This document shows, one piece after another, positions 30,789 through 41,824 of a DNA stretch of 64,000 nucleotides. The notes under the pieces were generated by a model. It saw nothing but the letters and a program-made list of their open reading frames with translations, had not been told where the DNA came from and did not search any database. The position numbers and the translations under genes are program-made. The stretch lies in contig RPFO01000104.1 of assembly GCA_009746045.1 (NCBI GenBank), forward strand, positions 6,012,395 to 6,076,394. The letters are read 5' to 3'. Within the stretch, counting starts at the first letter, position 1. Every line of letters starts with the position of its first letter. The stretch is from Mesostigma viride. Taxonomy: Eukaryota; Streptophyta; Mesostigmatophyceae; Mesostigmatales; Mesostigmataceae.

Positions 30789-33700
30789 GTGCCAAATATG
30801 CGAGCTAGTGCGGGGCAGCACGGCTCGACCCCCCAGGCTAGCTCACCCCGCCTGGGTGCTCGCGTGGCAGCGCTAGATGAGAGCGCTGGTGAGGAGGGGG
30901 ACCATGCAGAGCAGGGGGCAGTTGCAGTAGGGGATGAAGCACTGTCTCAGGGAACGAGGGAGAAGGGGGTTGGAGGAGGTACTGCAGGTGTACACACTGC
31001 AGTTCTGGACGGGCCACCGGTACGAAGGTCCTCCCCACACCCGGGACCTCAGGCACAACAGTCTCAATGTCCATTGGAGGCAGGTGGTACACTCAGTGTA
31101 CTTAACATGGCAATGAGGTTACACACACGGTTGGGTCATGGCCACGCTGCAGAGCATTGGGCAGCATCACTGGGGTTTTCGGAGCTGGTGGCGACGTGCA
31201 GAGAGGTCTGGCAGAGGTGTAAGCATTGTCAGCGCAATGTGCCTAAGCCGCACAAGTTTCATGCACGTAGACCGGTGCTAGAGAGGGGCCCGGTGCAAGT
31301 GGATGTGCTCAAGTACGATGACAGGGAGTATGTGCTAGCGGTGGGGCGGTTCTCCAGGTTCAAGGCACTAGAGGTGTTGCCACGCAAGCACAAGGAAGAG
31401 CTGCTCACCAGCCTGCGCTTGGTAAAGGCCAAGTTTGCCGTGGTGTCAACTTTAGAGTGTGACCAGCAGTTCGAGTGTTGCATGAAGGAGCCGGGGTTTG
31501 AGCAGATTGTGGTGGCGGGTGCGGCAGATCACGAACATCAAGGGTTAGTGGAGAGACATATCAGGACCTCCAAGTTTGTGATGAGTGCTATGGCCAGGAT
31601 GCGCTCGCTGTCGTACCGCGATCAGGCTCTGTTGTGCAGGCAGATAGAGGAGCACATGAATCACAGGGTGATGGTCAGGGTACATGTGGATGGTGAGGAG
31701 GTAGCCGTCACGCCCCATGGGTTGGAGATGGGCCTGCTCCCGCTGGAGGCGGTAGAAGCATACCGTGATTGGCTGTGTGACCGGTACCTCAGGCTGGTGG
31801 ACATGGACCTGCGCAGGGGTGATGTGTACGTGCCTAGCGAGGGAGCAAGGGTGTGGGCGTACCGGGAGGGAAGTGCTTTGGAACAGGGTTTGTGGGAGGG
31901 CCCTGTTGTGGTCAAGTCAGTGGACGGTGACCACATGTTGGCGAAGGTTGGGCGTGAGGACCGCCGCTTCGACCGACTACTGGCGTGGAAACACTTGCGG
32001 CCGTACTACGAGGGGCTAGGTGCGCCAGCAGACCTGCCCCATGAGGAAGGTGCGATGGGCTCCAGCGCGCAGGCTGGAGGTGAGGCGGGGGACCCAGGGA
32101 CGGCCGCAAGGGGGGTGAGAGAGGAGACGGGGCCTGATCAGCCTGCGCCCTCTCTTCCGTCGGATGGTGGGTTGCCACTGTCCAATGGCGGTCCAGCCAG
32201 TGTGGGACCAGGCGGGCTGGGGGTTGCCCCTTCCGCTGATGGTCAGGAGGTGCAGCGCGCGACAATGTTTGCCCGTGTCATTGAGCGGCTGCAGGAAGCC
32301 CGGCGGGCAATCGCGGAACGCGAGCAGCCGGGGGGCACGTTACCACGGGCCGGCGGGGCGGGCAGGCCGTCGGCTGTAGGTGGGGCGCCTCAGGCCGGCG
32401 AGGGAGCCGTAGGAGGGCCACCACAGTCCAGCGAGGCCAATGCAGGGCCAGCCGCAGGTGGAGAGGCACAGGCCGGCGATGCTGGCGCATCGACCGCAGG
32501 TGCGGGGCTACAAGCCGATGGCGTTGATGGGTCGGCTAGCACCCGGCGCGAGTCACTGAGTGGCGGTGATGGCTCCGAGGGCGGCGGCGACGTCGCAATG
32601 GAGGCTGGTAATGAGGTAGCCTCGGTGTCTAAGCTAGTGGATTTTCAGCAGGACGGGCTGGCTGGGTGTCGGTTGGAGGTGGATACTAATGCGGTGGTGT
32701 GCTTGCTAGGTGAAGGGGTAGCTAGGCACTTCCCGCTACAACCGTCCAAGTGGAAGTTTGTGGAGGACTTTTCTGGGGTGGTGCGCATGCCGGTAGTGGG
32801 CGAGGTGATGCTGACCATTCTTGGGCGTGACACTCCTTTCTGCGTGCTTGAGGGCTATGATGGGCCGGCGATTCTGGGGCTGCCATTTCTTAATCACCCT
32901 GATGTTGTGATCCAGAGCTCTAGTTTGACCAGGGAGGGCCATGGGTCGATAGAGTTGGAATCGTACAAGGCAGTGCAACCTCTCAGTCTCGTCTCAAGCA
33001 CCGTGGCTAGGCTAGCAGCACTGACAGGGACAGAGGGTGTGGCGTGGGGAAAGGATCTCCCGCCAGCGGTAGACCTGGTCATGCCTGCGTTGTTGCATCC
33101 ATCCAGCATCGGTATTACCAAGCGGGACATCGCTGCACATTCTCCGATTGGCTATGAGAGGCTGGTACTAGAGATGTCGACGCAGAGTGGTTTCTCCAGC
33201 TGGTGGTGCGCGTTTCACAGGGCGCTGGAGGAGTGGCAGGGGTATGGTGTGTATGAACCAATGGACAGTGTGCCCAAGGGGGCCAAGGTACTTCCTCTCA
33301 AGATGGTGTTGTCTCACAAGGTAAAGGCTGGGGTGGAGGTATGCTATGTGAGGCCGGTGTCGCAGGAGTTTTCGGGAACCAGTGAGCTGGCCAAGGAGGA
33401 GCTGTACACCCCAGGTCTGGCGTGGGATAGCTTCAGGATTATCACCATGCTGTATCTCGGTTTCCTGGATGAGGGCAGAGACTATGGGTGTGCGTCTATT
33501 GATGTCAAGCGTGCTTTCCCTAACTCTAGCGAGGAGGTGGCGCGTGAGGTGTGGGAAGGCACGTCACCCCTGGTGGTCCAGACACCCTCGTTTTGGATGG
33601 AGGAAGTGAGGGCAGAATTCATGGGCTTGTTGAAGGCCATAGAGGGACTGCAGAGTGCCTCGATTGTGTGGCGTATCACTTTGATGCGTGCTCTGTTTGA

Positions 33701-34715
33701 GCTGATGACATTCGAGGTATCCCCGTACGACCCTTCGTTGTTTGTGGCACAGACTCCCTCAGGTCCCTTGTTTGTACAATTGCATGGGGATGACCTGCGA
33801 GTGGTAGCACCCCGTGCTGTTCTGCATCAGTTCTATGCAGATCTCGCTAAGCGTTTCCCTGTGGGCGAGCTGCAGGTGGTGGACCAGCAGACTCCGCGTG
33901 TCTTCTGCGGTGTAGTGCAGACCCTGCGAGTGACGTCTGGTAGGCATCAGATGCACCTGGGTATTCCTGACAAGTATCGGGAGGAGCTGATGGGCTCGGT
34001 GGATGAGCTGTGTGCTAAGGGCCTGTGGAGCCGCCTGCGTGGCAAGCTAGGCTGGATGGCGGCAGTGTGTGCGCCCGATCTGGTGGTGCTGAGTAGGACG
34101 GTAGATGACGTGTTGTCGCAAGTCCATCCGTCGGTTGTGAGGCAGTATGTGGCCGAGAGCCAAGGTGTGGTGCTTTCTGGCCTGTCGGTCTCTCAGCCCG
34201 CTGTTCTTCACTGCTTTGCAGATACGTCGGGTGAGGGCAGGGAACTGACCAAGCTGAGGGCACGGATGGGTGGTCTGTTTGTGCTCTGTAACCCAGGGGG
34301 TCGGGGATCGCTGTGTGGGTGGTATTCGAGACTGTGCAGGCGTGTGGCAGTTGGCTCTGACACTAACGAGTGCCGTGGTGTGTGTGAGTGTATCAAGGCT
34401 TCGCTGTACCTCGAGCAGTTCTTGCGCTGGATGGGCAAGTGGATGGGTGTCCGTTTGGTGCTGACGACAACTGTGCATACGGATAGCCAGCCGCTTGTGA
34501 GCTTTATCCTTAACAGCTTGTCCAGGACGCGTGACCTCGATTTCCTGCTGTTGAAGGAGCTGTCTTACGCGGTGAGCGTTCTCCATCTGCCGGGGAGGCT
34601 GAACCCGGCGGACGCGGTGACCAAGCTGTTTGCAGCAGCGCGAGAGCAGTATCGCATCTTGCGGATGGTGATGGCAGGTTCTCTTGGGGATCTGCGGGAG
34701 TTGTTGGTTGTTTGA
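30789..34715 (+). CDS. pol: Copia-2 pol with integrase, displaced protease-like domain, RT and RNase H
   Basis: An intact frame of 1,308 codons, probably entered by readthrough from gag. The integrase zinc region is at about 111-147 (LHTRLGHGH, CKHC). The DDE core has Asp172 (QVDVLKYD), Asp225 (ECDQQFE) and Glu255 (GLVERHIR). An SH3-like C-terminal module lies near 360-410 (LWEGPVVVKS, LAWKHLRPYY). A Gly/Ala-rich linker spans about 415-620. A retropepsin-like domain follows with Asp632 (LEVDTNAVVCLLG) and AILGLPF at 695. RT has Asp905 (SIDVKRAF) and HGDD at 999-1,002. RNase H has Asp1145, Glu1194, Asp1232 and Asp1275 (NPADAVTKLF). Integrase before protease is not the canonical copia order. 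No protease motif lies between gag and integrase. Confidence 0.92.
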   Translation: MPNMRASAGQHGSTPQASSPRLGARVAALDESAGEEGDHAEQGAVAVGDEALSQGTREKGVGGGTAGVHTAVLDGPPVRRSSPHPGPQAQQSQCPLEAGGTLSVLNMAMRLHTRLGHGHAAEHWAASLGFSELVATCREVWQRCKHCQRNVPKPHKFHARRPVLERGPVQVDVLKYDDREYVLAVGRFSRFKALEVLPRKHKEELLTSLRLVKAKFAVVSTLECDQQFECCMKEPGFEQIVVAGAADHEHQGLVERHIRTSKFVMSAMARMRSLSYRDQALLCRQIEEHMNHRVMVRVHVDGEEVAVTPHGLEMGLLPLEAVEAYRDWLCDRYLRLVDMDLRRGDVYVPSEGARVWAYREGSALEQGLWEGPVVVKSVDGDHMLAKVGREDRRFDRLLAWKHLRPYYEGLGAPADLPHEEGAMGSSAQAGGEAGDPGTAARGVREETGPDQPAPSLPSDGGLPLSNGGPASVGPGGLGVAPSADGQEVQRATMFARVIERLQEARRAIAEREQPGGTLPRAGGAGRPSAVGGAPQAGEGAVGGPPQSSEANAGPAAGGEAQAGDAGASTAGAGLQADGVDGSASTRRESLSGGDGSEGGGDVAMEAGNEVASVSKLVDFQQDGLAGCRLEVDTNAVVCLLGEGVARHFPLQPSKWKFVEDFSGVVRMPVVGEVMLTILGRDTPFCVLEGYDGPAILGLPFLNHPDVVIQSSSLTREGHGSIELESYKAVQPLSLVSSTVARLAALTGTEGVAWGKDLPPAVDLVMPALLHPSSIGITKRDIAAHSPIGYERLVLEMSTQSGFSSWWCAFHRALEEWQGYGVYEPMDSVPKGAKVLPLKMVLSHKVKAGVEVCYVRPVSQEFSGTSELAKEELYTPGLAWDSFRIITMLYLGFLDEGRDYGCASIDVKRAFPNSSEEVAREVWEGTSPLVVQTPSFWMEEVRAEFMGLLKAIEGLQSASIVWRITLMRALFELMTFEVSPYDPSLFVAQTPSGPLFVQLHGDDLRVVAPRAVLHQFYADLAKRFPVGELQVVDQQTPRVFCGVVQTLRVTSGRHQMHLGIPDKYREELMGSVDELCAKGLWSRLRGKLGWMAAVCAPDLVVLSRTVDDVLSQVHPSVVRQYVAESQGVVLSGLSVSQPAVLHCFADTSGEGRELTKLRARMGGLFVLCNPGGRGSLCGWYSRLCRRVAVGSDTNECRGVCECIKASLYLEQFLRWMGKWMGVRLVLTTTVHTDSQPLVSFILNSLSRTRDLDFLLLKELSYAVSVLHLPGRLNPADAVTKLFAAAREQYRILRMVMAGSLGDLRELLVV

Positions 34716-34943
34716 GCTTGGACCCTGTGGAATTTTAGCCTGTGGCCGATTTGAGAACGTTGTTTGGGCCGGGGGTGATCCTTATGCCTGCCCTATACTG
34801 ATGGTGACCCGGCACGGTTGGATAATTTGCTCCATAATTGATTTGGTGGGGGAGTGTCCTTGGTTGAGGACTGGTGCGGTTGGAACGGGTTTGTAATGTG
34901 TATGGGTCGTGTGGGTGTGCCGGGGTCAAGGGTCAAGGGTCAC
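34716..34943 (+). other. Copia-2 3' untranslated DNA
   Basis: Non-coding sequence after the pol stop, ending at the truncation point of the second PAT-like element near GGTCAAGGGTCAAGG. It resumes at 37,882. Confidence 0.6.
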
Positions 34944-36761
34944 GACGGCCGCCAGCGCCTCAGCGGTAGCGCGTCCCCTCTCGAGGAGTACACGAGTGTG
35001 CGCAACCACAAGGGTGAGCTGCTTAGCTGTCGGCTCCAACACCCCATCCCGCCGGTGAACAACACCCAGAGCTTCTAGCTCGTCCTCCCCCTCCGGGCTA
35101 GCCATGATCGTCTTGTCCTTGGAGGGCACAAGGTTGTTAGGCGCGTACCCGTCTTCAATAGCACTCGCGATTAAGCGATTCACCGCCTCGCACGTGCGCC
35201 CATTGCTGACCACCAGGTCATCAATAGTGATGGATACCATAGGGGCAGGGGGGTCCTCAAGGTCGATTTGCATCTCCCTCGTGCTCTCCTCCTTGTACTC
35301 GATGGCTAGGGCGGTTGGGTTACCCCATGCATTCCGAAGCACGGTCAGCTCCCCTACACTTGTGAGGCGGTTCACCTGCCGTCTAGGATCCAAAGCGCCC
35401 GTGGCATAGAGGACCATCTCATGGATGGCTTCCCCTAGCGCTACAGCGTGGGAGTGCCCCATGGCCAGCACTTTCAGCACTGGCCACACCCTCCTCCGCC
35501 GCCCCGGCAGCCCGACATCGGTGGACCACACATCAGGTAGCCCTTGATAATCCCACCACCACTCCGGCACTTGGATGGTATAGTAATACGAGACCAGATC
35601 GCTCTTGGCCGTGTAGCACCGACCCTTGATATAGACCTCCGAGTATATGCCCAGGTGGGGTAACACCGTCTTAGGGGGGTCCACCCACAGTGCGTTCCCC
35701 AACTTCTTATTCACAATGAGCCTTAACTCCCCCACTCCTTTGGCCACCCCAAAACATCCGTCTACCCACTTTGGCCGCGTCTCTCGGAACTCCACCATCC
35801 CCACGTCCGCTGCCCTCCCCATCAACTTGCCCCACTCCGCCATGGTGCACCCTCAGCTGGGGGCAGGTACATTCCAATACCTCGCACTGGCAGCCACCTC
35901 CGGCTTGATGCAGTTGGCTTCGCTCGCGTACACCTCTCGCCAACTAGGTCGTAGCGCCAGCAAATCCAGCAGCTTCGCCTTTCCTGCCACCTCGCGCTTC
36001 GGCAGACTCACCCGCTCCGCCACAAGTTGTTCATACTTATTACATTTCCCATAGATTAGATCACTTCCTTCTGCGGGGCCTGTCGCAACGCCGGTTACGC
36101 GGCGACTGTACCACTCGCAGTGCTTCTTGACCCTTTTCAGGGCCTCCGCCGTTCCTCTGGAGCACGCGCCTCCAGATTTAGGCGGAGGGTCTGCCCCCCC
36201 GTGCCATAGCCAATTCAACCACGTAATCACCTTGTGTTGTAGAGTGAAGGTCCGGCGGCGGCGAGTTGCACGCTGGCGTCTGCGTGCTGACCTCACTCTC
36301 CCCCACGTAGTGCTTAGAGGCATTGTAGGAAGAGGCAGTGGGAAGGGGGAGCGGTTTACCCTTTCGGTGTTTACTTGGTTTGCTGGGCCTTGCCCAGCTT
36401 CTCCATCATCGTGGCGCTTTGCAGGGCCATCTTCTTGGCCGGGTTGCTCACCAAGGAGGCATCTTCCTTGAGAGCAAGGAGGTGGCCAGCCACCTTCCAC
36501 CCTCCTGACCCCTGGCTCTCCACTAGGAGCATGGCTGCCACCACCCTCATGAGATACTCTACCCCAGCCAACTCCCCGGCTGCCGGCCCCAACTCCTTGA
36601 AGAGTGTGTCCATGGCCAGGGCGATGTTCATGACCACCTTCCTGCTTTCCTGGTTCCTCCACCCCCCTTGGCGAGTAGCCATGATCCAACTCTTTATCCC
36701 CCCTCCATTGTCGTTGGCATCCTCGAGCACCTCGGGGAGCACTCTCTCTTGCACCCTCCAA
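34944..36761 (-). pseudogene. PAT-like pol, truncated and with one nonsense codon
   Basis: The frame runs from 36,761 through the RT region to the truncation. A TGA at 35,853-35,855 replaces an Arg codon seen in the complete copy (PKPSRGCSMAEWG versus PAPS-stop-GCTMAEWG), consistent with a single C-to-T change. RT motifs otherwise persist (SITIDDLVVSN, GVVHRRDGVLEPT). It ends where the first element reads AAVLGRWLW. Confidence 0.85.
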
Positions 36762-37429
36762 TTCACCACTTGTGCTCGAGTGGGCAGCGTCACCCCTTTG
36801 GTCTTTTTCGGCTTCCTGGAAGCCCCATCTGCCCCGGCCAGCGCATCCTTCAATTTCGTCAGGAAATCCTCTTCCTCGGACTCCTCCTCCTCCTCCTCTT
36901 CTTTGCCCGCCTGCCCCTGCTTGCCAATAATAGCCGCCAGCTCCAAGAGCTGCTCCCTCACATCCCCCGCGGCCTTTCCCTTGCTCGGGGCTGGGCTTCC
37001 GACTTTTTTCGTCCCCTTTTTCGCCCCTTTCGTGGGCCGGCGTGGTGGCTGCATCTCCTCTTCGTCCGAGTCCGCCAAGTCCCGGGCGCTTTGGAGGGCT
37101 GCCACTAGCGCTTCGTTTGGGTCCGCTGCTGCCAGAATTTCAGGCCCGTCCACGTGGTCGACCAGCAGTCCAACGACGGACTCCAGCTGGGCCGCAGACC
37201 ACCGGCTGACAGTAGTTACCCAGTCGGTCCCGAGGACCGCCTCAAAGGCAGCGCACACTTCAGGCAGGCCCGAGCAAGTGGAGAGCTCCTGATGGAGCCT
37301 TTTCTTCTGCGTCGGCCAGCCTAGTCGGCCCTTTCCCGTCTGTTTAGTAGCTGTCGGCACCTCGGGATTAGCTTTCGGTAATTGCTTCCCAGCACCTGTC
37401 GAACCTGGCTTCCGCCCGGGCTTCGGCAT
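36371..37429 (-). CDS. gag: PAT-like gag of the truncated element
   Basis: An intact frame of 352 codons with the same C-terminal features as the first gag (VLPEVLEDANDNGGGIKSW, KVVMNIALAMDTLFKELG, GVEYLMRVVAAMLLVE). An acidic EEEEEESEEED run lies before it and the N-terminus is basic. It overlaps the pol frame by about 390 bp. Confidence 0.8.
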   Translation of the reverse strand: MPKPGRKPGSTGAGKQLPKANPEVPTATKQTGKGRLGWPTQKKRLHQELSTCSGLPEVCAAFEAVLGTDWVTTVSRWSAAQLESVVGLLVDHVDGPEILAAADPNEALVAALQSARDLADSDEEEMQPPRRPTKGAKKGTKKVGSPAPSKGKAAGDVREQLLELAAIIGKQGQAGKEEEEEEESEEEDFLTKLKDALAGADGASRKPKKTKGVTLPTRAQVVNWRVQERVLPEVLEDANDNGGGIKSWIMATRQGGWRNQESRKVVMNIALAMDTLFKELGPAAGELAGVEYLMRVVAAMLLVESQGSGGWKVAGHLLALKEDASLVSNPAKKMALQSATMMEKLGKAQQTK

Positions 37430-38125
37430 CCCAGCCGCTTTGCAGAAAGGAATTCTGGGCGTCAGCTACGCTGCCCCTGACCCCTGTCGCCGCCTTCGTT
37501 AAAACAAAAGAGACCGCCATGAGCTAGGTGAGCAAGCTTTTATCGTGTTTCAAGGCCAACGGCTCTCTACCAACGGCCAGATCCGGCAACGGCCTCTAAA
37601 CAGTTTTAGCCGTCAAGTTTTACTTCAGATATTGCCTGTTGCAAACCCGTCCGCAATCACAGATCTGCTAGGAGAACCTAGACGCAAAAATCCGTCGTCA
37701 AGGTACTCAGCACACCGTCAAGGTATGGGCCGCAACAATTAGGCCATATCTTCCGTAATACTCGTACACTAGAAGCCTAATCAACCTTATTACGATCACA
37801 TCACCCAGCTCTATTTCACCTAGCATCAGCGGCTCCCCTTCCGTATCACTATAAAGAAACTATGTTCAGAGAACCCCGATTAGATCAGTTTTGTGTTCTC
37901 GCTTGCTTACAACATGACTTACTTCAGACACTGGCAGTATGTGCAAGGCGTGAATGGGCGCCAAGTTAGAGGGGTTGGAGCTCCCCTAGTACATAGCGTC
38001 TTGTGCGTACTGTCTCCGAGAGTGTTTGTGAGTAACCCTTGGGTGGTGGTGGATATTGTGAGGATTGTTGGCATGTATGTCGACTGTGGGTTGTGGTTAA
38101 GTGGCCGAGTGGTGGATGTGACTGC

Positions 38126-38145
38126 TCGAAAGAAAAAGGGGCTGG
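38126..38145 (+). other. Copia-2 polypurine tract
   Basis: CGAAAGAAAAAGGGGCTGG immediately precedes the 3' LTR start TGTTATATTG and would prime plus-strand DNA. Confidence 0.7.
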
Positions 38146-39666
38146 TGTTATATTGTGGGCTCGCAGTCACATAAAGTATTGGAATTTGGTTATGCTCGGA
38201 ATTGGCTAAGTCCGGAGGTCAGCCGGCAGCGCCGCGCTGAGGTTTATTTGCTGGGCCGGCCAGGGGGGGTGTCCAAAACAAAAATATCAGACACATACGC
38301 TGAAATTTTCCAAAAGTTGGCCCTTGGACCCTACCTACCTAGCACGTAGGCGCTATACCTAGCAAAACCCTGAGGTCCCAAGGGTTATAGGGGTCGACCT
38401 AGGGAGCAAAAATGATCGTCTCAGCGAGCTCTACACGTTGGTGGCCCCAGCTTTTCCTCATGAATATGTTTAAGTAACTTTGTACAGGTTTAGTTATTGT
38501 TCAATGTCAATAAAGTTTAATGGTCATCATCATATGATCCCCATATAGCACTCACTAGTTACTATGAAGTATGTGAAACACTTAATTTAAAAAACTAGTA
38601 TAGTAATTACAAGTACACATTGACCGCCCGGGCTAAATATGAGCTGTAGATGGGTTGTCTCAAAGACAATGATTAGGTGAGACAACAATGGTTTAGCTCT
38701 ATGGTTTGTTTTACTTTCGTGTAAGTATTTTTCTAATGAGGAAATTACTAGCATAGTCGGCACTCCGTGGCATGCCTATGATGATGCGCATGACACGCAA
38801 GCTAGTACTTACTTACTCACTTAAGAAGTAACTTACTCCTTTGAGAGCTCTACATTAATTAGTTATTAAATTAAGTGAGATGTCAAAGTTCTTTAGTATA
38901 CATACTTTCTTTTCACCACTAAGCATTTTTCCTCTTCATAAGTTTGGTTTCAGTATTCTATCAGTATTCTATCAAGGAGACCACAAGGAGACAAGCTTTT
39001 TTCTATTCTATAAACAGTTTTATCATGTTACCATCTGTCTCAATCAGTCCCTCCATGCCACTAGGTCTTCATATAGACTATAGCCACGCGGCTCATAGCT
39101 CATTCCACGCAGTCTTCGCATCTTTGATCCTCTCATGAATACAACCACCTCAGTCCTTCCAGGTTGGCACGCCATGCGTCCAGGAATAGTTGTCTCTTTA
39201 AGACAGTTGTCCATAAATGATAATTACAATTCTACGCGGTCCCTTGGGAATGTGAAGATATTAAGTGAGACACCTATATGACTATGAACTAAGATAGTTG
39301 TCTCCCGATAGTCATAGAAGACACCCGGCAACGCATGCATTTGTGTTTATGGCCTCACATAACAATCAAGTTTGAACATTGGCCTGCGTCAGTGAAAGGG
39401 ATGGACGTTGGCAAGCCATCTCACATGCAACATGACTATTCAAAATAACAACAAGGATGAATGGTACCTACTCAACAGTTGACTGTGGCTCTCCCAAGGG
39501 AGGCGAGTGAATGAATGAATGAATATAACAACTCACTTCAAATAATCACATCAGTACATTGCTCTCCTATGCATGTAGGCATGCAGATCAGCTATGCGAA
39601 GGGCGCAGCAGGGCCCAACTGCTATCAAGGAGACAACCAGCGCAGGCCAGAAATAAGACAGACTTC

Positions 39667-40736
39667 TCACAAATCACCTAAGACTTTTTTCCAGAACAGG
39701 GCCACCTCGCTAGTGTCTCTGAGCAGCCCAACTTGCACTTTCAGCTTGGGAAGAAAGACCTTCTCGAAACTAATGCCCAAATACTTGTTCAGGACCTCGC
39801 GGCATTCCAAACCAGTAATGGCATACTTCTCTATCTCATCCAAAGTGCAGGGCCTCTCGGCATGCTTCAGTTGAAGGTGGTTGAGGTAGTCATATGACCA
39901 CACGATGGTGTTGCCGCCAGGGCACACACCACATACCCTAGGCACGTTCGTGCATGGTGAAGACTTCGAATACTTTGCGGCAGAGGCATAGTTGAACTTG
40001 GTAAATGAACTACATGCCACCGTGGCTTGTACGCCACCCCTCTTGCTAGTCAATGTGACCTTGCAGGTGGTCTCCGAGCTGGATTGGCCGCAAAAGCCGC
40101 ACAAGGAGAGGTTATGGGGGCGGCAAGGTTGTGGGAATCTGGGCACAGCCGGCCTGACAAGATGTGGGCCCCTACATGGCCCCTCATATCTGCAGGTAGC
40201 ACCCTTGCCTTGCAGACATTGCATTGTTTACGGCCATCATCGCTCTGCCCACCCAGGTCTCCTACCACCTCATCCGACTCTGTGACAGGAGTGCTTGAAC
40301 TGAATGGCCACGTCTCACCACCATCCTCTCCTTGCAAACCTCGGTAAGGGAAGGTCGAGGTTCTGCGAACGACAGGAAGCTCTCCAGGGTGTGTCATCGC
40401 ATCGTGTTTGGCGAGAAGCTCATCCATGATATCACGAAGCGCAGACTCCAGAAGTACCGGAAGCAGCTGTCCATCGATGCCGCAAGGCTGCAATTGGAAA
40501 GGGCACGGCCGCACAAATGGCCCTGCAGCGGAAATGAAGTTGCCGCTGCGCCCTTCATCCCGCCAAACATGCATCACCTCCCCTTCATGGCCTGCACCCT
40601 CCCCATCGCTAGCACCAGCAATGGCCCGCTCAGGTGACAAGTACAGCATGGGACCAGTCACGGTGGTGTCAGGGTATCCCAGCTGCTCCTCGATGAGATC
40701 AGGTACGGTGAATAGAGCACCTTTAGCTGTGGGCAC
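39667..40736 (-). CDS. P-like transposase exon 4, zinc-finger C-terminus
   Basis: It begins after the acceptor ..TATATGCAG with VPTAKGALFTVPDLIEEQ, in frame with exon 3. It contains CNVCKARVLPADMRGHVGAH (C2H2-like). After a one-base frame change near 40,110 at a run of C it continues with CGFCGQSSSETTC and CGVCPGGN followed by HLQLKH, a second C2H2-like finger. It stops at 39,667 (KKVLGDL). Multiple C-terminal fingers are unusual for P transposases, which normally carry an N-terminal THAP finger. Confidence 0.65.
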
Positions 40737-40925
40737 CTGCATATAAAACAAAGACACCCATAGCAGCAATACAAAATAATTATAGTGAATAAGTGGACAA
40801 GCAATTTCATCTACCAACAAGCCACACTACCCTGAAAATGCCGCGATGCCGTGTAAAACGCTTTCTAAGCCAACAAAATAAATGCTCACATCCTTCACCA
40901 CATTTGCCAGCATATAATGTTTTAC

Positions 40926-41824
40926 CTGCAGTGTCCTGGCCTCAATGACAGCTAGTGCGATGTGTCCTTGGCAGCGAACCAGGGTGGCCACAGCGTCTCG
41001 GCAAATGATAACAGCACGCGACCGGTATGACCGGCCAACCACCCCGTGCGTGGTGGCTTTCTCCATCGTCTGGACTCTCCGCAGGCGATCGCTTGACGAC
41101 CGGCCAGGCAAACTTGTGGTTAGGATTCTCAAAGCCGTTGTTTTACGGATAGTCTTGCCGAGATACTCAAGCCTGCTGGTAAAAGTCGGCAGTACAGGGA
41201 CAGCGGCCACGGTGTCCTCATCGCCATCACGATAAGCACTCTGAGCTCGCGCCTCCTTCGCTGCTTGCTGCCGAAGCGCGTCCTCCAGCGTGATTGTCGC
41301 ATCGTCCAACATGACTGCCTCAACTGCAGCTGGGTCTTGCATGTCCACAGTGTTTGGCAGGCTGCTCGATGCAAGATCCGCTGAATCAAGGGTTGCCTCA
41401 GCTGCCCCGACTTCCTCGGCCTCCTCGACTTCATCCCCCACACGGGCAGTGACACCGACAATTTCACCTGCCCTAAACGGGCATCTGAGAGACACCCCTT
41501 GGTTGTAAAGAGTGGTGAAATCCAAGTCCGCCGCATCAGCGTCCCACCAACCACTCTGCGCCAATGTTAAGGCTGCCTCCTGGGCACCGCGCTCAAAGCA
41601 GCCGGCGACGTCCAAGGCCGGGGTCACAGTCATGTCGCCAGTGATGCTCTTGGTGTTGATGTGATCGTAGCTGCGAACTAACAGCCGCGACGGGGTTTGC
41701 CACTCAGGGTGCTTTTCATAGATTCCGCGAATTTGCGCGGCCGTGGCGAAGCGGTCGTGCGCCTCAAGCACCGTGAAGGTGTTGTTGTGCGATTGAGTGC
41801 GCGCGTCTCCAAATACCAACTCCT
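40926..41824 (-). CDS. P-like transposase exon 3
   Basis: Bounded by acceptor ..GGCACAG and donor GTAAAA, it preserves frame on both sides (TDR/EELVFGDA and RTLQ/VPTA). It encodes ARTQSHNNTFTVLEAHDRF, a central acidic segment (VEEAEEVGAAEATLDSAD) and a basic tail. Introns of 207 bp (upstream) and 189 bp (downstream) are typical of a compact algal gene. Confidence 0.75.

Larger units (their letters stand above)
34944..37881 (-). mobile_element. Truncated second PAT/DIRS-like element
   Basis: It contains A1 (about 37,502-37,881, ending AGAGAACCCCGATT), gag and the front two-thirds of pol up to the beginning of RNase H. The RNase H end, recombinase and B1-A2-B2 block are missing. It is related to but clearly diverged from the complete element, so it is a different subfamily. 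It lies within Copia-2 between pol and the polypurine tract. Confidence 0.85.
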
